From the NCBI GenBank assembly GCA_000310025.1, contig FN648885.1, positions 637,807 through 701,806 of the forward strand: 64,000 nucleotides of DNA, given 5' to 3'. The notes below the pieces were generated by a model. The model made no database searches. It was not told the DNA's origin and saw only the letters and a program-made list of their open reading frames with translations. Made by a program: the position numbers and the translations under genes. This document shows positions 37,801-50,066 of the stretch, one piece after another. The stretch comes from Ectocarpus siliculosus. Lineage: Eukaryota > Sar > Phaeophyceae > Ectocarpales > Ectocarpaceae. Every line of letters begins with the position of its first letter. Position 1 is the stretch's first letter.

Positions 37801-40800
37801 ATTTTTTGACAAGGGCCACCCACAGTTGAACCCGAGTCCTATCATGACGGAAGGTCGATACTATTTCTTTCTCATCTTTTGTTTTCGTTGCCACCGTTAT
37901 GTTTTTAGTTACATGGGCGCACGCGCGCACAGGTGAGGAACTGCTGTATACCTATGCTCATGAACGTTTGGGATAAATACAAAAATCGCATTTCTTAATA
38001 TTTAGTGTGCAATGCACAGTAGAGAGCTGTACCCACGAACACAAACGCTCACCCCACAAAGTTCTATTCCGTCTCTTTTGCGGGAAGGCGTTCTCCCTTA
38101 GACTTCCTGAAATCCTTTCTAAACTCCAGTCCGTCGTTGCTGTACTATGCTGTTAGACTTGTATGCTTCACCGGATGCGGCCCGGTCTCTTTCATGGGGA
38201 GGTTAGTCTTTGTTTGATTCCTGGTTTCTTTTTAACTCATGTGTGCTAGACTAGTAGTCTACCTGGTATGTGTGTACATATGAAAATACCAAAAAACTAC
38301 AGATAGGTGTTGTCTAGACTTGGACCTTGGTTGGTACGGAGGCACGAACAACAGCAGGCCGTACGTGATCAACTCGTGCCGATGCGTTGGGGCCGCTGAA
38401 ACGACGAAACAATTGTTTCCACCGAATCGGACATGGCTCGTTTTCGAAAATATCTGACGAGTGTACTTGGCCGGAATATTCCATAGCGGGTTCTCAGCAG
38501 GCATGCAATCTTAGTCCGCGAGGCAGGGCATGTAAAAGGTGGCACCGATACTCTGCTGCGTCGGTCGGGCAATATTCTGTCCGCTTTACCCGCCAGTCAT
38601 TCTGCCCCCCACTTTATCCCTACGTCTCCTCACTGTAGCGCCAAGGTGTCGTTCTCTTTCCTCGCTGCTGAAATGGAGTCCAGACAGCTCTTTCCGTTGT
38701 GCACAGGGTCGTTTGCGGTTGGCTATCAACACGCGGTGATAATCCTCCCAGGGCCCAACCCTTGCCTGGACCCCACTGTGCTCCCTCCCACATGTTTGCC
38801 GATTTATTTTCTACAACAGCAGGCCTGTCGGGTCGCCCGTTCGGCTGTGTTCGCAGCGGCTACCGCAAGCACCAGTCGCCCGTACCCGAATGGTGGCTCC
38901 GACAAGTATTCAACGGCGTTGCAATGAGTAGTTCTCGCGTGGCAAGGCACCACTGAAGCACATTCTAGTCCGAACACATCTCTGTGATCAACATTTCGCG
39001 TTGAGACACGTTCGGCGGGGAAGCGTTTTCTTCCTCTAGCGGATGAAGCAACCAAGACCAAATCATGCCGCCGACGCGAACTGGAGCTCTAAGGAAACAC
39101 AGACTTCGCAGCCAAACATTCCTGCCTTCACCGATGCGTGAATTATCCCAACTGTACGACCGTGAATGCGTGCACTTCCATCCAAGTGCGGCACCTAACG
39201 AGGGTGGCTTCCAGCGAAATATGAACTCCGACATTCCCCCAAGGATCGCTTCCCCTTCACTACTTGCCGGCAGCCTTGTACAAGGGGGACTCCAGGACGA
39301 GGACCGTAGACATTTTTGTGGACGGAGTCATGATAATGGAGTGGACCAGCTCGGGAGAAACCGCCGCTTTCGAGACCATTGAGCTCGGTGTCCAAGGGAC
39401 AGTCATTGGCCTCCATGGAGTGTTGGCCGACTCGGACTGGCTCAGTATCTTGGAGGTTGGTGCCGCTCAAGATATTTCTTCTTCAATCGTTTCCATTGCG
39501 CATGGTGCTTATCTCAGAAAGCCATATTAATACATTCAGCATCCGTTCGCCAGGCGATAGGCATGAACTTGACACTCTGCCGTCCCGCTGCAAGGGAAGT
39601 CGTTATAGAACCCTTGACTCCAACTCGAGCATTTACACCTTTCTTATTTTGTGCCATGCACCGCGATCGATGCGCAGGTGGGCATTCTTGTCGACGACGG
39701 AAATGACGACGGCGTTGCTGTTGTGGAGGCCGGTGAGCTTGGGCCTGTGGCGAGCAGCGCGGAGTTCTACGACCTTCGTCTGGCAGATACCGTCGGATGC
39801 GACCCCGCCGGGTGCTCAGCGGCACTGACAAGGGTGCGTCTTGTCCGTACGTTCGTGCTCCGTACCATTGGTAACATCGGGGATTGTTGGGACGGTAGAA
39901 AACTATGTAGTTCCAACGCTGTGCACCATGCCGATTTGATCTCTTGTATAATGGTGCCGTTTCCGTGCCATCGGCTTCTCCGAGGAGGCAAACACGCGTG
40001 ATTTTCGTGCATCGCCGAGCGGTCATGGGCGAAAAATGATGATGTTTTTCGATGTTGGATAATTTGGTCAGCTGTCTCAACAGCCGGCTCCCCAAAAGAG
40101 TCGCGTGAAGAAGCATCTTTGTCCCCCACGCCGCCATCCTTGAAGCGACCCGTACCCCTTACTCAGGATGGCAACATGTCCAACGGTTCCAGGTGGTCTT
40201 GCGCGCCATTCCTGGGCGGCTCTTGCCGCATTTCGTACAACCTCGGCGCCCCTCGTGACCTATCGGAGCTGCGTGTCGGTATGCCCCCAATGTTATGTTG
40301 GATAGATATATTTTGCAACCGCACGTTGGCTTTGCCTACCTACAAGAGACGAGTGTCTCCCGCCAGTACAAAACCTCCCCGGCAGCGATCGCACTTCTGA
40401 TTGGGTCACCTCCCGCCCGCGAATCATCTGCAACAATCAGCGTTGTACAAGGGCAACACCAGATTGAGGACCATGGAGGTGTCTGTAGACGGCGTTTCGG
40501 TCACGACCTGGACCAGCTCGGGAATGACGTCATCCTTTGAGAGCATTGACATATCTGGATATTCGGGAGAAGTTGTTTCAATCACCGGCGTTCAGGGCGA
40601 TAGGGAGTGGCTCAGTATCATCGAGGTGAGGCTTGTCGTCCTGAGCGGTCGAGCAGTCGTTGAGGCGAGATCAGCGAAAATCTTGCTGAAAATGTACACC
40701 ATTGACTGCTGTGTGGGCTGTGAATCAGCGTGAGAGTTTGCCCGAGCGCGGCCACTGACGAGGTACAACGCTCGAACGCCAGCATGTCAAGGTATCACTC

Positions 40801-43800
40801 ACGGTCAGGATAACTGCCAGCTTGAAGTGTTGTTCACAAGTTATGCGACGACCCGTGGATGAAATCGCCCTCATCGCTGCCCCTAATCCAAATGATGAAT
40901 TACCTACACGTGAGAACGGTCCACCCCTGTGTGTTGGCTCATTCCTGTTCCCGTGCTAACGTTTTCAATGCCGTTCCCTATTTCGGAATAGACGGAGATC
41001 ATGGTGCTGTCCGACGGCGACGATGTGGTTCAGACGCCCGGTCCCACCGACGGGCACGAGGCCATTCCGACGCCCAGTCCCACCACCACCATCACCACCA
41101 CCACCACTCCTACTCCAGTCCTGCCTCCCACCACTGGTACGTCTTGCACGTTGCTCCACCGCGTGTGAAAGAAACCATACGTTGGTGATAAAGTCGTTTT
41201 CGTGGAGAAATCGGGTTACCAAAGAGACACCTCTGCAACACCAGCAAGGACTCGTCTTGACGTATCTTAATGCGTTTCTCCCTTTTGGATTCTGTGAGTT
41301 CTTCTTTCGGGCAGGGACGTTCTTGGGCGTGTGCGGCAGCGGCCGCCGGTAGCTTCTATCGCCGAGCTCTTCACTGCGTGGCACCACCAACAAGTACGTT
41401 TTGTAGCCACCCCATAATCTTGCTATTCCGCTCGGCGAACGGCAGTGAACCCGTGCTTGGACCCGCTCCACGCGGACTACGCTTGCCAGGGGGGAGAGGA
41501 CGACGGACTGTATCCTCCACCGGACAGCGTGTGAGTTGGTATGCTGGCAATGGAAGCATCGAATGTTGTGAGCGGGGGGGTTGCCGGATTAGAGACACCC
41601 AACGGCAATATTTTTGTAGTGAACGTATCGCATGTGGCCGCGTGGGTGAGGGCCTTCGGCTGAAAACACGCATGTGCGTGCGAAGTTCGTAGTACTCCAT
41701 ATGCCGATTTTTCCTAATTGTCCGCGCACCACACCCCTTGGGATTGATTATCCCCGAAGAACATTTGGTTCATCCTCACTCGGCTCAATGATGTCGGTCA
41801 TGGACCTCGGTTGGTCGGGATGCCTATCTTGGTTTTGTGTTGGCGGTTGTTTGATGACGGTTCATGCCGTGCTTCTATTATTTCGTGTGGAACACCCCAG
41901 TGTGCTCACAGACTGCGGTCTAACGGATGCGGACTGGGAAGACATAAAGGCGTGCCTGGTCGTCGCTGGCGAAGAGACTGACACCACGATTACCACATTG
42001 TGAGTGCATTCGCGATGTGGAGGAAGCCGTGCCGTTGGCGTTGGCGTTGGCGTTGGCGTTTGCTCGAATCGTTCTTGTTGCTGTAACGACTTGTGGGAGT
42101 GTTCTCCATACCAGAAGCGGAAAACCGAAACAGATGTCTTCATTCGCGCCCAGAGGTAGTTCCCACTGCGGAGGGAGATTGAACTAGACATCCACCTTAG
42201 GGCAAGGGCGCTACCACCTCAGCATGATGGAAGTATTTCGATTTTTTGCCAATGGGCTTTGCTATCGCTACTCATTGCTAAACAGCATCGCCAATCCAAC
42301 ATGTGGAGAGGCATTGTTTCGTACGCGTTTGGTTGTTGGTCACGCCGAGATTTTATCTTCTTCGGGGATTCGAGGGGCTTCGCCGTAGTGTTTATGGCGG
42401 TACAGGGGAACATATTCACGTGATATGTTCCGGCAAGACGAGAAACGGCGAGTATAGTTCACAGTGTAGATATACGAAGTATCCTAGACTCCGTGAAGTT
42501 ATTCATGACGTGAACCTGTTCAGCTCTTACGGATGCTCTGATCATGACCAGGATAATGTCTGGCAACCCTGACATCACCACTGTTCCGGAGGGCCTGTTT
42601 GAGGTATCACCTTCTTTGGCGAGCTCGATGACATGGCTGTGAGTGACATCGCAATTGAAGCAACTATTCAACCGCATGTGTGTTTTATTTTGCCTTCACA
42701 TTTCCTGTCTTGAAGTTTTGAGGATGGCATTCGCCTCCTTGTTTCCACCCTAAGGCATATCAAAATGCCCTTCTAGACGGCTCCAGTACGACGTTGGTGT
42801 CATATTTCTGTGTTGCGCGGACGTTCGACGAACTCCTGTGCACCGCATCGCCCGCTGCCATGTTCATCTCGGTTGGAGTTGCTCACGTTTGCCCAAGCAT
42901 GCGGCCGGCATACCTGGGGAGCACCTATGGCGCTGGCCGCCAACAAGTTTACCTCTTGAGGCCTTTGAGTAACTGAGTTTCCCCTCCACTGCATTTCGTT
43001 TTTGCCGCGCTCTGCTCAAGAACACTGTCTGACACCAAGATTAGCTCTCTACCGCCGGGTCTGTTGGACCCTCTGAGTGAACTGGGATTCTTGTGAGTGA
43101 AACGAGAGAGGTTGTGAATAGCTGCAGTGGTTCGCACAGAAATCTTAGACTTCGGTGCGGGGTTAGAAACGATGACCTGAAAACCGCACATTTCAAAATT
43201 TGATTGTGACCTTCTGGGGAAGGCTGGTTGCTCCTTGCCCCTCAAAACTTCTAATGCCCTCCACCCCACTTGGGTATGCTCGACACCGTTAGGTCCCTCG
43301 AGTACAACGCGTTGACCACCATTCCAGGAGGGATGTTCGACTCGCTGGTGAAGCTGTGGGGATTGTGAGTGTATCGGTCGACGAACGGTTGCAGACGAGG
43401 TTTGCTGCGCGCCGGCAATGGCAAAAGGCAGCAGCCCGACCGTACTCGATAGCTGTTCTCACGCGTTTTTTCAATTTGGGCTTGCGGTCCCAGCAGCTTG
43501 GCTATTGATGGTGCTTGCGCAAGGCGATGTCAACTGCCAGAGTCCCCATTCTCTGGAGTACTCGGAGTGTGTGGCAAATGCAAAGCTTGAACCGACTAAC
43601 AGTTGAACCATGACCTGTTCCCGCCGCAGCTTCACTGCTCTAGATCCGTCCACCAACAAGTTTCGACACAGGACTGTTTCATCCTTGGCTATCGAAACCT
43701 GTGCAGTTGTGCCGCGTTATTGCACGATTTCGGTTCGCATGCACCTTCTTCCGCTAGCGGCGCCTGAGACTGTTTCCTTGAAGTCGAAGGGACATGCCCA

Positions 43801-46800
43801 ATGTAACTGTTGCGTTCGGGATCGATCGTTCCCGTACATGATAGATCTATTGGCGCCGGGTCAATCGTTTACTACCTTCTGTGATGTTTTCGGGAAAAAT
43901 ATGATGAGACCGAGTTGTGACTGGGCTGACACCTTATATGTTTTGCATGCCGTGTCGGTATTCTCTCGGCGTTGCAAGATTCTTGACCGGCAACGGCTTG
44001 TCTGAGCTGCCCGAGGGGATCTTCGACACTCTGGGAGCGCTAGACTGGATGTGAGTCAGCGTTTGCTCGGCGTGTGGTTGTGCAACGGAATGAGTCTAAG
44101 GTTTTCGACTTGTTGTGCCTCTTCGGAATTACTGGTCGTTGGCCTCGAAGCCACGCGCACATTCGAGGTGATTGGCGTTGCATCGTATTCCGGCGGACGC
44201 TTTGCTGACGTCGCTCTTCGCCAGAGCAGGCAAGCGGCCGATTGCTCTCACTCTTTGTCGCCGACTACTTTGAGCTTTTCGTTCACGTTGTTTGGTGTCC
44301 ATGGAACCTGTTTTCGGTTCTAATGCTCTCTCCGCCTCCAGCGGCGCTTGAAAAGGTCTACTGGTACTCGGCGGGACATGTAATAAACTGTTTTGGGGAA
44401 TTCGGGAAATTCGGTTGAACGAAATAGTTGGCCGGAAACGGGCGGTCAAAAAGAAACGGGCCCAACAATATGGGCAACACGCACATTCAGCCACGTACAT
44501 CATGTAGTTGAGGCATCCGCGGTTGACCAGTCTTTCTCGTAGACAATCGACATCGGCATCCTCAAGTGTTCATTGTTTGGGGTGGGGAGAAAAGGTGCTC
44601 TCAACAAAACTTAATAGTTGATGAATATTTCGTGACTTTGGCTGAGATTGGCCCCTTCCCTTCTCGTCTGTCCCTGTTCCGTCTCCCTTTGGCACCGCAA
44701 GGCACCTGCAAGAAAATTCATTGACCAGTCTGCCTGTCGGAATCTTCGACAGTCTCCCTAACCTGACTGAACTGTAAGTGGGTCGCCTTGACAGATATGG
44801 TGCCATGGGTTTACGACTGCGTGTCGCACGGTTGGCGAGGATGCATCAAGTATCGTTGTCTGGGCCTTGGGCTAGCACCCACGCCAGTTTTCACCCTGCG
44901 GTATGTACGGTGATAGTTCAAGGCGGAAGTGAACACAAGCGGACGTAGAAGGAACATCAGTGGTGGCGATCGGTCACCGTTCCTGGAAATTATGGCATTG
45001 TCATCACTTGGTGCTCCAGTGCTGTTTCGACTAGTCTAGTGGTCTCGCAAGGCTGCGTGTCAACATTGCCGAAACAAAGATGCAAACGAGTGAGACTAAC
45101 CCCGACTGTTGTCCCCCTCCGTACCGGCCTCTTCAACACCACAGGTTCCTGTACGACAACAGCTTGAGCAGCCTTCCAGCGGGGGTTTTCGACAATCAAG
45201 TGGCACTCTTCTACTTGTGAGTGGTTTTGTGCAGTCGCCTTGCGAGATTGACGGAACGTTACCTCTTGACAGCTGAGCATGTGGTGGAGATAATTCCGCA
45301 TGTAGGTCGAGGTGAAGCTGTCGGTTTCGCCACTGTTTTTTGACCGATCATAGCGCCCAAATAGAAGGTAATAGTCGATCCCTTTCTGCGCACAAGTAGA
45401 GGAAAAACAGGTGCTTGCGATTTACACCCGTTCGCTCTATCCGCAGATGTATGGGTTAGCGCTGCGGGGGCGTATGTGCGAAACATGTTCTGATCTTTTC
45501 CCAGCATTCCTTGCGCTTCTTTTTTGAAACCGCCAGAACGGCGGGAGTGTCAACTGCACTAGCCAGATATTTCATGGGCAGATAGATCTCAAGGCTGCAT
45601 CCGAGATACTGGCCACCGCTACCGCCCGTCACCATGAATATGAAGCCGGCCAGCCTCTTTTACTTGCACTGATATCCATGCCGTCAAAATGGATATCTTC
45701 ATTGCTAACTGACGTTGGATTTTGGATCGCCCCTGCCCTGCGCTCCTAAAAGATACCTGTACAACAACGACCTTGTGACTCTACCCGCCGACATCTTCGA
45801 GGCCCTTGGAGCGCTAGGTGAATTGTGAGTGGAACATCGGTGGGCACGGTTTGGAAGGGCATAGTGAGGTTGACGGTAGGCTGGCAGGAGATTGGAGCAA
45901 AGGCTGGGGGTCTGCACGGCATCGCTAGGTATTGACCGCGAAAGTTTCGATGGATTCGATGGCCACTCGTGAGGAAACGATATCAGACCTTTGGGGTTTT
46001 CGGCAACGCGATAAAATGTTATGCCCAAGCAGAGACACAGCGTTGTTGCATCAACACAGCACACTGGGAAATCCGCCCGAATTTCCATTCCGAGAAAAGA
46101 AGCCGTAGATCCACTTGGCTACAGTGTAGACGCGTCTTTCGCGAGGAAGGTATCGGCTGTGACTGCATGAAGTTGATGGGACACTGTTGCGATAAAGATT
46201 TAGAAAGAGTGATCCTTCGCCGGTAATATTGCAATGATTCGTACATTGCAAGTGGTGTGCTTTCCGAAGCAGACTCGTACCTAGACGTAAACTCGGACGA
46301 TCGACGAGCACGCCCAACGTAAGGCCAGCATCGTTGACGTTCGATTGCCGATGTTCAAGTTTATCCGCCGTCGGAATCTCTAAATGTAGGGATAGAAGGG
46401 GATTCGCGGCAGTGCATCGTTCGTGATAAGCGCGTCAAACTTGTGCATATTTTGTAGGATTTCTTGTTAGATAGTATCCCCCACCCCAACTTTGGTGTGC
46501 TCGCGCATGATGGAACTGGTGCTTGCCTGTCGTAGGCGCTTGGACGGGAACCCTTCCCTGCAGTGCCTGCCGGCATCGACAGTCATGTGAGTAGAGCCCG
46601 GAAGGTCATGTAGCTCAGAGAACATGTCCGCATGGGCCAGCGAGAGGTTTGACAACGTTCGGCGATCACAGGGTTCCTCCACCACTATTAAGATCCATAC
46701 CGACCATTGCCACACGTGGCATTCGCTCGCTTTGTGCATCGAGAATTTGGGAAACTCTTGCCGGTGTCTTGTCAGGTGCGCCCCACACGTTCCAATGGGT

Positions 46801-47572
46801 CCTCCTCCCCGTCTACTATAGTACTCCAAATTCCAAACAGTTTCTGAGAAGCGTGTGGAAACCGAATGGATGCAAACCCACACGGTCTGAGGTTTTGAAC
46901 ACGTCACATAGCGCGTTCGGGTACCATCACAGTCGGTCGTTTCTTCACGAGGAAAATATTTTTTCTGGCGAAAACTCCGGGAAACTGATGCTGTTTCATG
47001 CCCTTCGTTTCCCGCAACCTTGTACGTATACACGCATCAGGGATGTCCCGTGGGATGGCGGCGTGTCGGCTCCTCCAGTGTGCGGTATGCGGCTTCGTAG
47101 GGTGGTTGTTGATGGCATTGAAGGGTGTGGTTTGCATTGCGTCAATAATGCGCTTAGGGGTGATAGCGTTTGACGCCGCGGACATACGTTCGCGCTCACC
47201 ATGCCCAATGCCTCCTGCCGATCGCTTCTTGTACAAGATGCGAGATCCCGAACTTGACCGCCAACATTAAAAAGTCCGATCCCTACAACGTATCTCCCTT
47301 CATTTTACCGACATCTCGGGGAACTAACGGTTTCTCGTTATTGTAGCGGGTGTCTGTCACTTGTGCCAGCATGTTCTACTTTGTCGGCAGAGGGGGATGC
47401 AACGTGAATAATGCCAATCAGCTCCGGCCCGACTACTGTGGTTTGGCTCACCCGCTGTGTTTTCGCACAACGAACAATTTTGTGACACCTTTTCCAGGAT
47501 GCGATCCTATCGACGCCATCACGTGCGCCGACGGGACGACTTGCCAGCCTGGATCCGAAGGCTACACCTGCG
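31802..47572 (+). CDS. Secreted protein with two discoidin-like modules and leucine-rich repeats (multi-exon)
   Basis: Exons: 31802-31987, 32396-32516, 39274-39455, 39678-39833, 40167-40278, 40441-40625, 40992-41136, 41446-41530, 41901-41999, 42552-42638, 43021-43092, 43293-43364, 43979-44050, 44702-44773, 45145-45216, 45753-45824, 46536-46586. All joins match in phase. Residues 1-23 are a signal peptide (cleavage after AEA). Residues about 24-163 and 164-314 are two copies of one module with motifs SRWSC, ALYKG, VDGV, WTSSG and WLSI.E. It resembles galactose-binding-like (discoidin/F5/8C) folds of secreted algal proteins. Then come a Thr/Pro-rich linker (315-362), a Cys/acidic region and LRRs (424-614). 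A Cys-rich segment at 47498-47572 (CDPIDAITCADGTTC) probably belongs to the C-terminus, but its phase does not fit the previous exon and that join is unresolved. No membrane segment was found. Likely an extracellular binding protein; the ligand is unknown. Confidence 0.75.
32757..33401. mobile_element. Nonautonomous hAT-like element (MITE), 645 bp, with 8-bp target duplication
   Basis: The element begins CAGGGATGTTGACGGTG and ends with the inverse of CAGGGATGTTCACGGTG, 16 of 17 terminal bases matching. It is flanked on both sides by AAAAAATG (32749-32756 and 33402-33409), an exact 8-bp duplication. An 8-bp duplication and a CAGGG-type terminus are typical of the hAT superfamily. The interior is built of GGTGC/GCACC pentamer arrays (densest at 33190-33360) and has no transposase. 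It lies in the large second intron of the discoidin-LRR gene. Confidence 0.85.
34143..34690. mobile_element. Inverted-repeat element with internal CCCATGGG arrays
   Basis: The left end (GCTGAACCGGGG, TCTCCCACACTT, then CATGGGACTTCCATGGGTC) is mirrored at the right end (GACCCATGGGAGTCCCATG, GGCGGTTTAGCAAAAC, AGTGTGGGA, GCTGAACCGGGGG). The interior has two arrays of degenerate CCCATGGG/GGCCCATGG units (34190-34300 and 34500-34640) in opposing orientation. No coding sequence. It lies in the large intron of the discoidin-LRR gene and belongs to the same terminal family as the blocks at 26513 and 37699. Confidence 0.65.
34966..35560 (+). pseudogene. Degenerate LINE-like retrotransposon 3' end
   Basis: The plus strand reads, with several stops and at least one frame change, as fragments typical of the C-terminus of non-LTR retrotransposon proteins. 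These are a basic/acidic helical stretch, FRTGDKVFENVDEDFG-like sequence, then CECDSECEGRVDLVAECPLY followed by a helical tail (REMYMTELGKVEGRYRDV). The C-x-C...H/V...CPLY layout matches the zinc-knuckle region downstream of LINE reverse transcriptases. No reverse transcriptase core is present, consistent with a 5'-truncated, decayed insertion in the large intron. Confidence 0.45.
37699..37733 (+). repeat. Dispersed repeat end, copy 3
   Basis: GGCGGTTTAGCAAAACCG followed by AGAAAGTGTGGGAGA. This is the third copy of the block also seen at 26513 and 34638. The upstream flank (TTGTGAACCCTAAAA) differs from the other two, so only the terminal motif is conserved. Confidence 0.65.
42031..42060. 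repeat. (GTTGGC)n microsatellite
   Basis: Five imperfect to perfect hexamers of GTTGGC in the intron between the Cys-region exon and the first LRR exon of the discoidin-LRR gene. Confidence 0.85.
42552..46586 (+). other. LRR exon array: one repeat per exon, all phase 2
   Basis: Six exons of exactly 72 bp (43021, 43293, 43979, 44702, 45145, 45753) each encode one 24-residue LRR of the pattern L-x-x-N-x-L-x-x-L-P-x-G-x-F-D-x-L-x-x-L. Examples are YNALTTIPGGMFDSL and ENSLTSLPVGIFDSL. The first exon (42552-42638, 87 bp) holds a longer repeat with an extra VSP; the last (46536-46586, 51 bp) is a C-terminal cap (LDGNPSLQCLPAS). Every exon ends after two bases of a Leu/Met/Ile codon and every next exon supplies the third, so each can be lost, gained or duplicated without a frameshift. 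Donors are nearly invariant GTGAGT (one GTAAGT). The introns hold no further intact LRR exon. Confidence 0.9.
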
Positions 47573-48267
47573 GTGAGCAGAACCCCCCGGTTGAGCGCGG
47601 GTTTGTGGCCTCGGCGAACAGGCAGTCCTTTTGTGTTGGACGTTCAGCTAGAACGTCGTTTGATGTGTCAACGGCTGCAGTCTGTTGGTCACTGCTGTCA
47701 CCTTTGGTCATTGGTTCGTGTTTCGCGGGAGAGCAAGCGGCACGTGGAGTGGGAAAGCTTTGCTTTTTGAATCACCTAGCGGCGTCTTCACCACTTTTCC
47801 ATTCCCTTTCCCGTCGGTGATTGCAACTCGCAGAATAATGAATCGAGCGGTAGCGGCAAAGGGCGACCAAGCCTCCCACGTCGTTGTTCACGCGTGCCGA
47901 GGGCGGTAGTTCGAGAAGAGCCGATCGGCGCTGCGTGGACGCTGCAGCAGCAGATAGAGGGATCTCGCAAGTGGCCAAAGAGCATGGCCGCGCCTTGTTT
48001 TTCGCAAGGCGTGCAGAGCACAACAACAATGATCATACTCGCCTTGGAAAAATCATGATTTGGCATGCCACGGGTACTGTACTCGTACGTAGACAAAATA
48101 GGTGTTAAGCAATAGTATTTTTTTTCTCTGAAACATCGGATGGTACATGTCGGAGAACACATGTTTGTTTTTTAGACAAGTTTAGAGATGGGGATAGCTT
48201 TCGTTTGGGCTGCTGGGTCGTCGCTCGACACAAAATGCCGTAGACCATTATTAACTAGGGTATTGAA

Positions 48268-48300
48268 GGGCCCCGCCGCCCACTGCCGGCGGCGGGGCCC
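48268..48300. repeat. Perfect 13-bp GC hairpin
   Basis: GGGCCCCGCCGCC (48268-48280) pairs perfectly with GGCGGCGGGGCCC (48288-48300) around a 7-base loop CACTGCC. It lies downstream of the discoidin-LRR gene and could affect 3' end formation, or be a small palindrome of no function. Confidence 0.8.
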
Positions 48301-50066
48301 GAATCACAAGCCGAAGGTGGGTGGGGGAGTGAGTAAAACGTGCTCGAAATAACATGGACATTATAGAATGGAATAATAGTGAAAGTGTGTATCAACGGAG
48401 GTTAATGTGCGAACAGAAAGAGAGAAATAGGAGATGTCCTTTGGACGTAATGATGTCCAAACATGAGCGTGTGTGCAGCAGTTGATGGGACCGGGCACAA
48501 CGCGATAATGAAACGCTTCTTGACTAGTTGTGTATGCTGTACATTGTTTCATTGGTGCTGCCTATACGCACGTGCATGGACAGCGTGTATTGTTGCCGTA
48601 GATACAGTCAGCGACTCAACAATCCCTGCGTCTTGCACCTCCCCATTCTCTCGGTGTAAAGATGACGAAGAAAATATGTCGGTAACACCTCCTTTGAAGT
48701 ATAAGCTAATGATGTTGTTCGAAGTATACGCGGAATGCCCAACATATGGCTTATGGGTAGAAACTTCCCAAGGTTCTTCATGGACACAAGGCGTGTGGCT
48801 CTCAGGTATCGACTGCACGAACACCAGCATCATCTGGAGGTCAACCTCTGCCTGCAGCGCCAAGGCCCCCATCGGCTTTGCCAACGCATAGAGTCTACAT
48901 ATATGCATCGGACTGTAACCCCTAACGATGGTCACACCGACACGTCGGTTTGATGTTCGTGAAGGCTGTGGCAAAGGCTGCTGTGTGGTTGTTTTCTTCG
49001 CCGCTTGATGTACATGAAAAAATAAGAAAATTAGTCTAGAGAATCAGCACAACGGAATAAGAAATCCTTTCTACTCCTGCTGCTGCTGTAGAACTTGGCC
49101 GAATCGGCTAGTCCTTCTGCCATATATTCAGAAAAGAAAGAGGGAAATTCCCTCTACACCTTCAGCGTTACATAGACTACAGATAGATACACAAGATGGC
49201 TACCAAAAAAACTATAAGACGGCTACATACATACTGCAACCTCCATACATAGTAAAATTCGACGATTCATGGTAACTTTTCTAATTTCTTTCCCCTCCCG
49301 GGGGGGGGTGGGGTGGCCTAGACGATGTGTCCGGATTTTTTTCCGCGGGTACCCTTGGCAATGACTCCATTTTGTCTATCTATCCCGCGATCGATACCTA
49401 CCTATTCTATGTACTACCCAATGACCTACTACCTCCTACCTGCTGCACGGATACACAGCAGCAGCAGCAGTGGCCGCGGGTGATTGGCGCGCCTACAACC
49501 CATACACCGCCGCGGCACAACAAGGCCTAGCACAAACATCTGATGATGTATGTTTGGACCCGCAGTTGTATGATGTGTGTGTCTGTTGTCTGCATCGATC
49601 ACGCACAACCGACTGACCAATCATCATTGAAAAGACAGACGTCGTCAGTCTCAATGCGGTTGAACAGACAAAACACTTGCGCATATAATCCCTGAACTAG
49701 GACCTCGTGGCGGGGCGCGCGTGTGTGTTATTGTTTTTTGTATCAATCGCGCAAACGGCTGACTAATTAACAGATTCAGTCTCAGTGCGGTGTGTGTGTG
49801 TTCGTCCCATCTACTCTGTCAGGTCCCGCAAGACTTTTTTTCGTTTTTCTTCTGATTTTCCCACATTTCCCCCTGCGGTGCTTGTGCCTTGCAGTGAGTA
49901 TCGCTAAAAGCGTTCATTCAGTCGTTCAGCCTCCCTTTCCCTTGTCGACCGTGACGCCAAATAAATATTGTTTTCCGACGAGACCTATCCATTGATGTTC
50001 GTTCGCATTTTCAACTACGACAAGACGTTATTGCTGGAAATACATGCTGGGACAAAATCCCTCCCT

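Noticed and set aside
43631-43709. A possible extra LRR exon in the 614-bp intron between 43364 and 43979
   Set aside because: A GCCGCAG acceptor and a phase-compatible start (FTALDPSTNKF) exist, but the peptide does not follow the LRR pattern and no 72-bp exon can be closed.
47347-47402. A possible LRR C-terminal exon beginning CGGGTGTCTGTC after TTGTAG
   Set aside because: It continues the previous phase (GCLSLVPAC) but no donor leads in phase to the Cys-rich exon at 47498, so it was not added to the model.
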